A stretch of DNA of 22,575 nt, taken from Devosia sp. (GTDB lineage: Bacteria > Pseudomonadota > Alphaproteobacteria > Rhizobiales > Devosiaceae). This document shows positions 7,179-15,159 of the stretch, piece after piece (within the stretch, counting starts at the first letter, position 1; the number at the start of each line of letters is the position of its first letter). The position numbers were made by a program, and so were the translations under genes. The notes below the pieces were generated by a model, which saw nothing but the letters and a program-made list of their open reading frames with translations, was not told the DNA's origin and did no database searches. The stretch spans positions 1-22,575 of the forward strand of contig JAQGKG010000380.1 of the NCBI GenBank assembly GCA_028290245.1. The letters run 5' to 3'.

Positions 7179-7957
7179 AGCTCCGCAATCGCGTTAGCCG
7201 TCTGCCGCGCCACACGAACGGCATTGTCCTGCTTGGGACAGGTAGCGCAAAATCGGTCTGGATCGATCAGGTAGTCAAGGCAACAGCCCTTGCGCTTGAC
7301 GATCAGCAGGCGCTGACCGGACGGCGCGGAAACCGGCTCCAACTCGCCTTGTCCAGTTAGCCCCAACGCTTCCAGCCACAGCGCCGTATAGCGCTCTATG
7401 GTCTCTGCGGGGATGTCGCGACGGCGATGGCTGAGCCAGACCATCAGGCTCAGCATCCGGTCAGCAAACAGGCGCTTGGCCGGCAGAGGCTTGAGCTTGG
7501 TCAGCGCATTGATCTCGCCCAGCATGGCCGCGGCGATCGGCCTGAGCTGGCGCGCCGCCTCGGCGATCAGCTCTTCCGGAGTCCCTGCCGTCGGCACGCC
7601 CGGCAGCAATCGATAGCCATCAACATAGATGCCCTTCCGGTGCTGGCTCAATGTGCCGAGGCCCGGCATCGCGCCATGAATATGCGCCGCGATTACCGCG
7701 AGATAGGCTGGCTGCCACAGCAGGTTGGTCCACAGCCGCACCGCATAAAACGCCGGCCCTGCGTGCGGATAGGTTGCGGCCAAAGCCGCATGCAATTCAC
7801 CCAGCACCGCGGAATTATCCGCGCCCGGCACATACCAGCCCGGACGCGCCCCTCCAGGCTCGCCCTTCATGAAGCCGGTGGCCTGCGCCGCCGTCGCGAT
7901 CAGCCGCGTCGTGGCGGCATCGCCGGTGTCTTGTGCAAAGAGAAATGAGCGGGCCAT
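7175..7957 (-). CDS. FhuF-type siderophore-iron reductase
   Basis: 260-aa cytoplasmic protein that would reduce ferric iron in imported siderophores so that it is released. The diagnostic FhuF cluster is at the C-terminus: two adjacent Cys (225, 226), ten residues, then CATC (237 and 240), the CC-x10-CxxC ligand set of the FhuF [2Fe-2S] centre. The rest of the chain is the moderately conserved FhuF body (for example YAVRLWTNLLWQPAYLAV). No siderophore receptor or ABC importer gene is adjacent, so it stands alone. ATG at 7957 without an obvious ribosome site. It converges with the SH3b gene with overlapping stop codons (CTAA at 7175-7178). Confidence 0.88.
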   Translation of the reverse strand: MARSFLFAQDTGDAATTRLIATAAQATGFMKGEPGGARPGWYVPGADNSAVLGELHAALAATYPHAGPAFYAVRLWTNLLWQPAYLAVIAAHIHGAMPGLGTLSQHRKGIYVDGYRLLPGVPTAGTPEELIAEAARQLRPIAAAMLGEINALTKLKPLPAKRLFADRMLSLMVWLSHRRRDIPAETIERYTALWLEALGLTGQGELEPVSAPSGQRLLIVKRKGCCLDYLIDPDRFCATCPKQDNAVRVARQTANAIAEL

Positions 7958-8011
7958 GGCGCGGTTCTAGCGCCGCATCGGCACAGAGAAAAGCCCGTTG
8001 ACGAATTCCGC

Positions 8012-8050
8012 TTGACGCATTGTCTTAGTGTGCTACAAAACTAGCACACT
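8012..8050 (+). promoter_or_regulatory. Promoter and palindromic operator of the YtrA-type operon
   Basis: A -35 element TTGACG at 8012-8017 and a -10-like TACAAA at 8034-8039 (16-bp spacing). A perfect 9-bp inverted repeat, AGTGTGCTA at 8027-8035 and TAGCACACT at 8042-8050, has a 6-bp spacer and covers the -10. This is the geometry of a GntR/YtrA autoregulatory operator. Binding would block the promoter of the regulator and its exporter. Confidence 0.8.
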
Positions 8051-8065
8051 ACCAAGGCATGACAC

Positions 8066-8431
8066 ATGGATGATTTTCATACCAGCCAGCCGATCTTCGT
8101 CCAGATCAGGCAGAGGCTAACCGAGATGATCCTGCGCGGATCGGTCGGCGAGGGCGAGGCATTGCCCTCGGTCCGCCAGATCGCCGCCGATCTGTCGGTC
8201 AATCCGCTGACCGTCACCAAGGCGTTCGAAGCCCTGGTCGACATTGGCGTCGTCGAGAAACGAAGGGGACTGGGGATGTTCGTCAAGACCGGGGCGCGGG
8301 CCGAATTGCTCGCCCATGAGCGCGAAAAGTTTTTGAAAGAGGACTGGCCGCGCATCGCTGCGCAGATCAAGGCGCTGAACCTCGACGTCAATACGCTGCT
8401 GACCACGCCAGCTCAGGGAGCCGAGCAATGA
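8066..8431 (+). CDS. GntR-family regulator, YtrA subfamily
   Basis: A 121-aa DNA-binding repressor. The N-terminal winged helix is clear (FVQIRQRLTEMILRG, then LPSVRQIAADLSVNPLTVTK, then VVEKRRGLGMFV), followed only by a short helical tail. Lack of a large effector domain is typical of the YtrA subfamily, which usually controls a neighbouring ABC exporter. ATG at 8066 has AAGG a few bases upstream. The stop overlaps the start of the ABC ATPase (ATGA at 8428-8431). The palindrome at 8027-8050 is its likely operator. Confidence 0.93.
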   Translation: MDDFHTSQPIFVQIRQRLTEMILRGSVGEGEALPSVRQIAADLSVNPLTVTKAFEALVDIGVVEKRRGLGMFVKTGARAELLAHEREKFLKEDWPRIAAQIKALNLDVNTLLTTPAQGAEQ

Positions 8432-9339
8432 CCGACCTTTCCGCTTCGACCGACCTCGACGTCCAACCCATCGTTTCCGCCCGTGGCCTGCGCAAGAAGT
8501 TCGGCCGCAAGGAAATCCTGCATGGTCTGGATTTCGATATTCCGCCCGGCCGCATCTATGGCCTGATCGGCCACAACGGCGCCGGCAAGACGACGACGCT
8601 CAACGCCATGTTGGGCCTGACCCATTGCGAGGGCACCATCCGCGTCCTCGGCGAAGACCCCTTCGCCAAACGCGCCAAGCTGATGGAAAACGTTGCCTTC
8701 ATTTCGGACGTGGCCAGCCTGCCCAGGTTCTTGCGGGTGCGCGAACTGTTTGCGCTGCTGACCAATATTCATCCAAACTTTTCGCCGGAAAAGGCGCGCA
8801 GCTTCCTCGAGGGCACCGACATCAAGCCCGAGATGAAGGTGAAACACCTGTCCAAGGGCATGGTGGCCCAGCTTCATCTCGCCGTCGTCATGGCGATCGA
8901 TGCCAAGCTGCTGGTGCTGGATGAGCCGACGCTGGGTCTCGACATCACCTATCGCAAGCGCTTTTATCGGCGCCTGCTGGAAGACTACATGACCGAGGAG
9001 CGGACCCTGATCATCACCACCCATCAGGTGGACGAGATCGAGTTCATGCTCTCCGACATCATGTTCATCCGCGACGGCGACCTGATCCTCCACATGCAGA
9101 TGGAAACCGTGAACGAGAAGTTCACCCAGCTAGTCGTAAACGACCCGGCGCAGCACGCCGCGGCGCGTGCGCATGGCCCAGTCTATGAAGAAACCCGTTT
9201 CGGGCAAACCGTGATGATCTTCGACGGCATCGACCGCGCCGTGCTGGAACCCTATGGCCGGCTCTCGACACCGACCTTGTCCGATCTTTTTGTCGCGCTG
9301 ATGCAGCGTCCGACTGCCAACCCGGAGGCTGCGCGATGA
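8428..9339 (+). CDS. ABC-2 exporter, ATP-binding protein
   Basis: 303-aa ATPase of a YtrB-like ABC exporter. Walker A is GHNGAGKTT (about 48-56), Walker B LLVLDEPTLGLD, and the switch His lies in IITTHQVDEIE. The signature motif is degenerate (LSKGM instead of LSGGQ), as often seen in YtrB-type ATPases. The C-terminal 70 residues after the ATPase core probably contact the permease or regulate it. It starts in a 4-bp overlap with the regulator and ends in a 4-bp overlap with the permease. Substrate unknown; related systems answer to antibiotics or envelope stress (family knowledge). Confidence 0.93.
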   Translation: MTDLSASTDLDVQPIVSARGLRKKFGRKEILHGLDFDIPPGRIYGLIGHNGAGKTTTLNAMLGLTHCEGTIRVLGEDPFAKRAKLMENVAFISDVASLPRFLRVRELFALLTNIHPNFSPEKARSFLEGTDIKPEMKVKHLSKGMVAQLHLAVVMAIDAKLLVLDEPTLGLDITYRKRFYRRLLEDYMTEERTLIITTHQVDEIEFMLSDIMFIRDGDLILHMQMETVNEKFTQLVVNDPAQHAAARAHGPVYEETRFGQTVMIFDGIDRAVLEPYGRLSTPTLSDLFVALMQRPTANPEAAR

Positions 9340-10223
9340 AGGCTTTCACCGCACTGGTCCACCGCGAGTATATCGAGCATCGCGGCGCCTTTCTGATCGG
9401 GCCATTGATTCTCGTCGCCGTGCTGTTCGGCGCCACCATTCTCGCCTTCACCGTCGGGCGCGTCGACGCGCGTTTTTCGGGCGCCCTGTTCACCGTGGCG
9501 CCGCTGCGGGTTTATGAGCTGGGCTTCCTGTTCTTTGGCCTCGGCTGGTCGCTCTATATGATTTCGGTGCTGTTCTTTTACTGCGCCGATGGCTTTGCCG
9601 CCGACAAGCGCAACAATGCCATGCTGTTCTGGAAGTCGATGCCGGTCACCGATTTCAAGGTATTGCTGAGCAAGCTGGTGGCGGGCATTACCGTGCTGCC
9701 GGGCACTGTCTATGCCGTGGCCCTGCTGAGCGGCCTCCTGCTCTTTGGCGTGGCCTATGTGACCATGCTGATCAATGGCACAGCGACCGTTGCGACGCTG
9801 AGCAGCATCGTGGTGATCTATGGCCAGGTGGCGCTGGCCATTCTCGTCGCCATCGTCTGCGGCCTGTTGTGGTATCTGCCGATGATGGCGTTGGTTGGAG
9901 CCGTGGCTACCGCCGTCGGCCGCTGGGCCATCCCGATTTCGCTATTGGTGCCGGCGCTGGTCTCGACGCTGGAATGGGTCACTTTGGGCGGCTTGCACCC
10001 GTTTCAAACTCACACCTGGCGCTTCATTGAATATCGCGGGGCGCTGCCTAGCACGCCCTATATCGAAAGCTGGTCGGTATCAGCCGAGAGCTTCAATGGC
10101 GTCGCTTTTGCCACTGACCTGATAGCGCACATGGATTGGACCCAGGTCGGCATCGGCGTGGTGTTCGCGATCTTCGTCCTTTATCTCGCCAGCGAGTACC
10201 GCCGCCGCGTCAACGACAACTAA
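9336..10223 (+). CDS. ABC-2 exporter, permease protein
   Basis: 295-aa integral membrane protein with about six hydrophobic helices. A short cytoplasmic start (FTALVHREYIEHRGAF) leads into the first helix, and the conserved loop DKRNNAMLFWKSMPVTDFKVLLSK of this permease type lies near residues 89-112. The pattern is the usual one for the permease paired with YtrA/YtrB. It begins in a 4-bp overlap with the ATPase and is followed by a terminator 13 bp after the stop. The three genes from 8066 form one coupled operon. Confidence 0.9.
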   Translation: MKAFTALVHREYIEHRGAFLIGPLILVAVLFGATILAFTVGRVDARFSGALFTVAPLRVYELGFLFFGLGWSLYMISVLFFYCADGFAADKRNNAMLFWKSMPVTDFKVLLSKLVAGITVLPGTVYAVALLSGLLLFGVAYVTMLINGTATVATLSSIVVIYGQVALAILVAIVCGLLWYLPMMALVGAVATAVGRWAIPISLLVPALVSTLEWVTLGGLHPFQTHTWRFIEYRGALPSTPYIESWSVSAESFNGVAFATDLIAHMDWTQVGIGVVFAIFVLYLASEYRRRVNDN

Positions 10224-10235
10224 GCAAACCTCCAG

Positions 10236-10278
10236 CATGCCGCCGCGCTTTTGCCAGCGTGGCGGCATGGTCTTTTTA
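10236..10278 (+). terminator. Rho-independent terminator of the YtrA/ABC operon
   Basis: A 13-bp stem (10236-10248 with 10257-10269, one G-T wobble) and 8-nt loop, followed by a T-rich tail at 10271-10277. The tail overlaps the TAA stop codon of the convergent histidine kinase (10276-10278). It has no U-tract in the other direction. Confidence 0.85.
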
Positions 10279-11997
10279 AGCCCGATCCATCACGGCGGGC
10301 ACCGGCCGGAACGGCCCGGAACCGGCCTCCTGTCGGTCCAGCAGCGCCGTTTCCGCCGCGATGATGGTGCAGGTCAGCCCCGCAGGTGCATAGTCGAAGG
10401 TTACGCTGGCACCGAGATCGGCTGCCAGCGCCCGCTCGATCATGCGCGAGCCAAAGCCCTTGCCCGATGGCGGCACCACACGCGGCCCGCCGCTTTCGCG
10501 CCAGGTCAGGATCAGCTTGTGACCCTCGGTCAGCGCCCAGCCGATACTGACCTGCCCGCTTTCATTGCTCAGCGCGCCATATTTACTGGCATTGGTGCAC
10601 AGCTCATGCAGCGCCATGGCCAGCGACAGCGCCGCCTTGGCATGCAGCTCTACATTGGCGCCGGACAGCGTAAAGCGCGGCTGTTCCTTGCCAAAAAATG
10701 GCCCGATCGCCGTTTTCACCACCGCCTCGACCGAGGCGCTTTCGCTATGCCTTGCGGTCAGCAGCTTGTGCGCATCGGCCATCACCGCCAGCCGGCCATA
10801 GAAGGCTTGGAGGGATTCCTCCGCCACCTCGGAGTTGCGGAAACTTTGCCGCGCCACGGCTTGCACCGTCGCCAGCAGGTTCTTGATGCGATGATCGAGT
10901 TCACGCGCCAATAGGTCCCGGTGCTGCTCAGCCTCCTGTTGCGCTATTTGACGCTGGCTCAATTCGTCGAGCAGATCGTCGATGGCCTCGCCGACCTGAT
11001 GGAACTCGGCCTGGCCGACCATACGAGTGCGTGCGCTGTGGTCGCCCGAGCGCCAGGCGCGAATGGTGCGCAACAGGCGCAGTACCGGGCGGCGGATGAA
11101 CTGCCGGCCAAAGCTCAGCGCCAGCAACATGGCTACAAAGCCGCCGACGGCGGCGAGGATTACACCGCGGATGGTCGCATCATTGATAGGCGACATGGCG
11201 TCGGCTACTGCCGATCCGGCGCTTACGTACAGTCCCAAGGGACGACTGGCTGGCTGATAACCCAGGATGCGTTCGGTCCCGTCCTGGCTGATTACCTGCA
11301 TGGTGCCAGATTCTGCGCCAGTGACGAGCGGCAGGAAAGCGTCCGGGACCCGCGTTCCGACGAATCGCTCGGGGAAAGGTTCACGCGCGATGATCATGCC
11401 ATTACGGTCGGCAATGGTGAGGGCGCTGCCCTGCGCAAAGGGGCGCTCCTTGAGCACACGGCCGAGATAATCCAGGCCGAGCGTGGCAATGACAAAACCC
11501 TGTAGTGACCCGCCCTCACCCCTTCGCTGCGTTCCCAGCAGCAAAGCTGGACCAGCGGCCACCTCGACATATTCACCTATGGCGAAGAGCTGCTCGATGA
11601 GGCTCTGTCGCACACTGGCGCTCAGCTCAGGCCGTAGATCCTGCGCAGGTGCCGCAGTCGCACAAAGCGAGTGGCCGTCGAGATCGGTGATGTTGATCAA
11701 GCTCACCTGGGGAAGCTGTGCACTCAGCCGGTTGAGATAGCCCGAACACTCCGCGCCAGCATCTATCGCCACTGGAGCGCTGGCGACGGCCACCATCAGC
11801 GCGGCCGCCCCGGTCATCAGGCGCTCCATTTCCAACGCTGCCAACTCGCTCATCCGAAGAGCATAGTCATGTATCTCAGCCTGACGGGCCGTGCGCAGGG
11901 TAAATTCATTAAAGCCCAGAATCGCCAAAGCCGGCAGCAGAGCAACCGCAGTTAGCAGCAGCAGTCTATGGCTGAGCGATAAGCTTGGCGCTTTCAT
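10276..11997 (-). CDS. HWE-family sensor histidine kinase
   Basis: Membrane sensor kinase, 573 aa from the preferred ATG at 11997, which is preceded by a strong GGGAGGGG site; the ATG at 12012 (578 aa) has none. Order: first membrane helix, a periplasmic sensor region of about 230 residues of dCache-like appearance, second helix (near residue 280-300), HAMP-like linker (RRPVLRLLRTIRAWRSGDHSARTRM), phospho-acceptor helix with LDHRIKNLLATVQAVARQSF, and the ATPase domain. The HWE marks are all there: His in the N-box LHELCTNASKYGALS and the TWRESGG motif. No response regulator is adjacent. Many HWE kinases in this group feed the PhyR/EcfG stress pathway, but nothing here proves it. Confidence 0.92.
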   Translation of the reverse strand: MKAPSLSLSHRLLLLTAVALLPALAILGFNEFTLRTARQAEIHDYALRMSELAALEMERLMTGAAALMVAVASAPVAIDAGAECSGYLNRLSAQLPQVSLINITDLDGHSLCATAAPAQDLRPELSASVRQSLIEQLFAIGEYVEVAAGPALLLGTQRRGEGGSLQGFVIATLGLDYLGRVLKERPFAQGSALTIADRNGMIIAREPFPERFVGTRVPDAFLPLVTGAESGTMQVISQDGTERILGYQPASRPLGLYVSAGSAVADAMSPINDATIRGVILAAVGGFVAMLLALSFGRQFIRRPVLRLLRTIRAWRSGDHSARTRMVGQAEFHQVGEAIDDLLDELSQRQIAQQEAEQHRDLLARELDHRIKNLLATVQAVARQSFRNSEVAEESLQAFYGRLAVMADAHKLLTARHSESASVEAVVKTAIGPFFGKEQPRFTLSGANVELHAKAALSLAMALHELCTNASKYGALSNESGQVSIGWALTEGHKLILTWRESGGPRVVPPSGKGFGSRMIERALAADLGASVTFDYAPAGLTCTIIAAETALLDRQEAGSGPFRPVPAVMDRA

Positions 11998-12100
11998 GCC
12001 CCCTCCCAGCATGCCCGATGCGGGTCAAGATCAGTTAGTCAGATCGCCCGCCATCACGCCAGTGCAATTTGCGTGGCGCATTTAAGCCTCTGTGAATTGG

Positions 12101-12985
12101 CTATGCTCGGTCTAGACGCAGCACTTTGCGCCACCACCGGTTCCGCCGATGACGTGCAAAGTCGTAGAATATCTTGTTGGTCATGATGTGGCGGTAGAAC
12201 CGGGTAAACGCCACGGAGCGCCGCATGCTGGTGATGATAAACCACGGCTTGGCTTTGCCTGTATAATGCAGGATGGCCGGATCGAGCCCTTCGTGCACCG
12301 GCCGCGCATCGATGGTGTTCCAGCGCCAAGGCAGTTGTAGCCAGCGGCCGCGGAACACCAAATTGAGCAGGTCCTGATCGTAGTAGATCCGCTGCATGAT
12401 GCCTTCAGCCTCGGCCTTTTGCACGTAGTCCACGATGTTGGCCGCGCGCCAGCCGGCAACGTCGATAAGCATCACGCCTGAATTGAAATAGGACGCCGCA
12501 ACATCAAAAATGTCGCGATTTCCGCGGACGTCCCGTCCCGCAACAATCCAGGCGCCACCGAGGTCGCGAACAGCGGCAACAGGATTGCCCTCCATATCCC
12601 AATCGAAGAGCGCCGCAATGTCGTCTCGGACCATGGTGTCGCAATCGAGATAGACGATGCGCGTCACCTCCGCTGGCAGCAGGCGATCGATAAGCAGTCT
12701 AGCATAAACCACCGCTGGAAATTGCCGGCTCTGTCGCAGGCGCCCAGAAAATTCCTGGAACAGCGATGATTGATCGAGGTCATACCAGCGTAGCGACGCT
12801 CCGAATTCACTGGCAATCGCTTCAAGATCGACCTTGTGTTGCGGCGTCAGCGTGCGGTGCAGCAGATGAAACACCAGATCCGTACGTCGCTTGCTGAACA
12901 GACAGATCGACCGCATCGTCGCATAGGCCGGCGCCCAGAAGTTGTCGTCGAACGTCAATGCGACATGGATAGAGCGGTCCGTCAT
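12101..12985 (-). CDS. Glycosyltransferase family 8 protein
   Basis: A 294-aa retaining glycosyltransferase of the GT8 (LgtC-like) fold, which moves a hexose from a UDP-sugar. The metal-binding DxD motif is in RIVYLDCDTMVRDDI, the central FNSGVMLIDVAGWR block is present, and the C-terminal HYTGKAKPW holds the second metal ligand and diphosphate contact. The ATG at 12985 is preferred because GGGAA precedes it and MTDRSIHVALTFDDNF is a normal GT8 start; a longer frame exists only from TTG at 13093 with no fitting ribosome site. A basic C-terminal tail (RHRRNRWWRK) may hold it at the membrane. The acceptor, probably lipopolysaccharide or another envelope glycan, is inference. Confidence 0.9.
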   Translation of the reverse strand: MTDRSIHVALTFDDNFWAPAYATMRSICLFSKRRTDLVFHLLHRTLTPQHKVDLEAIASEFGASLRWYDLDQSSLFQEFSGRLRQSRQFPAVVYARLLIDRLLPAEVTRIVYLDCDTMVRDDIAALFDWDMEGNPVAAVRDLGGAWIVAGRDVRGNRDIFDVAASYFNSGVMLIDVAGWRAANIVDYVQKAEAEGIMQRIYYDQDLLNLVFRGRWLQLPWRWNTIDARPVHEGLDPAILHYTGKAKPWFIITSMRRSVAFTRFYRHIMTNKIFYDFARHRRNRWWRKVLRLDRA

Positions 12986-13100
12986 ACGTCGTTCCCAAGC
13001 TACAGATCGACCGGGTACAGTCTGCACGGAACGTCGCGCTGCACGTAGGGCCAATGTATCCGCTGCTTTGGCACCGGCCCTGCTATGCGTCAACCTTGCG

Positions 13101-13142
13101 TTGTGCTGCCGACCTTACCGCAGCAAGGTCGGCAGGACACAA
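13101..13142 (-). other. Long hairpin downstream of the flavin oxidoreductase gene
   Basis: An 11-bp perfect stem (13106-13116 with 13125-13135) extended by a further 5 bp (13101-13105 with 13138-13142) across a small bulge. It starts 1 bp after the stop of the minus-strand oxidoreductase. There is no U-tract on either strand, so it is either an RNA-stabilising 3' end or a factor-dependent terminator element. Confidence 0.55.
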
Positions 13143-13143
13143 G

Positions 13144-14121
13144 CTACACGCTACCGGCAATAATCTCGAAGGAGCGCTTGCGCTTGTCGTGGTCGAAGAC
13201 GTCCGAGATGATCATCAACTCGTCGGCGCCGGTGCGGGCGACGAGGTCTGCAATGCGTTCGCGGACTGTCTCGGCTGAGCCATAGATGGAATTGCCCAGC
13301 ATGTTCGCTGCCTGGGCTTTTTCGGAGGGCGACCAGTAGGCGTCGATGTTGTCGATTGGCGGCTGGCTGAGGCCGCGGGCGCCGCGGAAAATGTTGGCGA
13401 AGGACATTTGCTGGGTGGTCGCCAGATGGCGCGCTTCGGCATCGGTTTCGGCCGCGATGATGTTGACGCCGATCATGGCGTGGGGCGCTGCCAGTTGCTC
13501 GGAGCGCTTGAACCGGCTGCGATAGACATCGAGCGCCATCATCAGCTGGTCAGGCGCAAAATGAGAGGCGAATGCATAGGGCAGGCCGAGTTCGGCGGCG
13601 AGTTGGGCGCCATAGGTACTCGATCCGAGGATCCACAGCGGTACTTCGGTGCCTGCGGCCGGCACCGCCTGTAGGCGCTGTTCAGGCCCCGCGGGTGCGA
13701 AATAGGCCTGCAGCTCCAGAACGTCCTGCGGGAAATTATCGGAATTGGTCAGCGAGCGACGCAGCGCGCGCATTGTCATCTGGTCGGTGCCGGGTGCGCG
13801 GCCCAAGCCGAGATCGATACGGCCGGGATGCAGTTGCGCCAGGGTACCGAACTGCTCCGCGATGACCATTGGCGCATGGTTGGGCAGCATGATGCCACCG
13901 GCGCCGACACGGATGGTTTTCGTGCCAGCTGCAATATGCGCCAGAGCGACGGAGGTCGCGGCGCTGGCGATGCCGGGCATGTTGTGATGCTCGGCAATCC
14001 AGAAACGGGTGTAGCCCAGGCTTTCGGCATGGGACGCAAGATCGCGTGCATTGTCCAATGCGTCCTTAGGCCCCGAGCCTTCGTTAACCCGCACGAGATC
14101 CAGAATGGACAATGCTACCAT
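13144..14121 (-). CDS. LLM-class flavin-dependent oxidoreductase
   Basis: 325-aa luciferase-like monooxygenase of the group with sequence similarity to alkanal monooxygenase alpha chain. Conserved blocks: ESLGYTRFWIAEHHNMPG near residue 34, VGAGGIMLPNHAPMVIAEQF near 72, GRIDLGLGRAPGTDQ near 100, and PLWILGSSTYGAQLAAELGLPYAFASHFAP in the flavin-binding core (order and spacing normal). It would use reduced FMN or F420; FMN is more likely in this lineage. The physiological substrate is unknown. ATG at 14121 has a strong AGGAG site. It is divergent from sitA, sharing a 147-bp intergenic region. Confidence 0.92.
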   Translation of the reverse strand: MVALSILDLVRVNEGSGPKDALDNARDLASHAESLGYTRFWIAEHHNMPGIASAATSVALAHIAAGTKTIRVGAGGIMLPNHAPMVIAEQFGTLAQLHPGRIDLGLGRAPGTDQMTMRALRRSLTNSDNFPQDVLELQAYFAPAGPEQRLQAVPAAGTEVPLWILGSSTYGAQLAAELGLPYAFASHFAPDQLMMALDVYRSRFKRSEQLAAPHAMIGVNIIAAETDAEARHLATTQQMSFANIFRGARGLSQPPIDNIDAYWSPSEKAQAANMLGNSIYGSAETVRERIADLVARTGADELMIISDVFDHDKRKRSFEIIAGSV

Positions 14122-14212
14122 GACAAACTCCTACTATCGTAATTGACCGATATAAGGGTGGCCGCCGCAATTTGCGAGGCTGTGAGACGAAAATCACCGT
14201 CGTCGAATTGCT

Positions 14213-14231
14213 ATTGCGAATGATTTGCAAT
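14213..14231 (+). promoter_or_regulatory. Fur/Mur-type metal box upstream of sitA
   Basis: A 19-bp near-perfect palindrome: ATTGCGAAT, one G, ATTTGCAAT, with 8 of 9 arm bases paired. This resembles the TGCAAAT-type boxes bound by Fur/Mur proteins in alphaproteobacteria, where Mur represses sitABCD when manganese is high. It lies 37 bp before the sitA start, where a promoter would be expected. Confidence 0.65.
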
Positions 14232-14268
14232 TGCATTACCTCTAGCGCGTCCCAAGCTGGAGTGCGTA

Positions 14269-15159
14269 ATGCGTCGTCGTGTGTTTTCTGCCTTGGTCGT
14301 CACGGCCGCGCTGGCAGCGGCTCTCCCCGCCGCCGCTCAGGACCGCCTCAAGGTGGTCACCACCTTCACCATCATTGCCGACATGGCGCGCAACGTGGCG
14401 GGCGATGTTGCCGACGTGGTTTCGATCACCAAACCCGGCGCCGAAATCCACAACTACCAGCCGACACCCGGTGATCTGATCGCGTCGCAGGATGCCGACC
14501 TGATCCTGTGGAACGGGCTTAACCTTGAGCAATGGTTCGAGCAGTTTCTTTCCAATCTCGGCGATGTACCCTCCACCATTGTCACCGAAGGCATCGAGCC
14601 CATGGGCATCGGCGAAGGCCCTTATGCCGGAAAGCCAAATCCGCATGCGTGGATGTCTCCAGATGACGCGCTGATCTATGTCGAGAATATCCGTGCCGCC
14701 TTCGCCAAGGCTGACCCGGCCAATGCCACTATCTATGCTGCCAATGCCGCGACCTACTCGGAACAGATCACCGCGACCGTGGCACCGATCCGCGCTGCCA
14801 TCGCCGCTATTCCAGAAGAACGTCGCTGGCTCGCCACCTCGGAAGGCGCCTTCAGCTATCTGGCGCGCGATTTCGGGCTCAAGGAACTGTACCTGTGGCC
14901 GATCAACGCCGACCAGCAGGGCACACCGCAGCAGGTGCGCCTGGTGATCGATGCGGTGCGCGAAAACCATGTGCCGGCGATTTTCTCAGAGAGCACCATC
15001 TCGGCCAAACCTGCGCAGCAGGTCGCCCGCGAGACCGACATCAAATATGGCGGCGTGCTGTATGTGGACTCGCTGTCGGAACCCAACGGCCCGGTGCCGA
15101 CATATCTTGATCTGCTTTCCGTCACTGCCAACACCATAGTGCAAGGCCTTACCCAATGA
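14269..15159 (+). CDS. sitA: Manganese/iron ABC transporter substrate-binding protein SitA
   Basis: Periplasmic cluster A-I metal-binding protein of 296 aa with a signal peptide (MRRR start, AAAQ cleavage region near residue 24). The four metal ligands of the family can be placed: His61 in KPGAEIHNYQPTP, His126 in NPHAWMSPDD, Glu241 in AIFSEST and Asp267 in LYVDSLSEP. His-His-Glu-Asp fits manganese or ferrous iron rather than zinc, and no His-rich zinc loop is present. ATG at 14269 follows GGAG. It is the first gene of a four-gene operon behind the Fur/Mur-like box, and its stop overlaps the sitB start (ATGA). Confidence 0.94.
   Translation: MRRRVFSALVVTAALAAALPAAAQDRLKVVTTFTIIADMARNVAGDVADVVSITKPGAEIHNYQPTPGDLIASQDADLILWNGLNLEQWFEQFLSNLGDVPSTIVTEGIEPMGIGEGPYAGKPNPHAWMSPDDALIYVENIRAAFAKADPANATIYAANAATYSEQITATVAPIRAAIAAIPEERRWLATSEGAFSYLARDFGLKELYLWPINADQQGTPQQVRLVIDAVRENHVPAIFSESTISAKPAQQVARETDIKYGGVLYVDSLSEPNGPVPTYLDLLSVTANTIVQGLTQ

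Noticed and set aside
11998..12012. Histidine kinase start at 12012
   Set aside because: No ribosome site there; those five codons themselves form the GGGAGGGG site of the ATG at 11997.
12986..13093. Longer glycosyltransferase from TTG at 13093
   Set aside because: Rare start, no spaced ribosome site, and the extra residues are not part of the GT8 fold.
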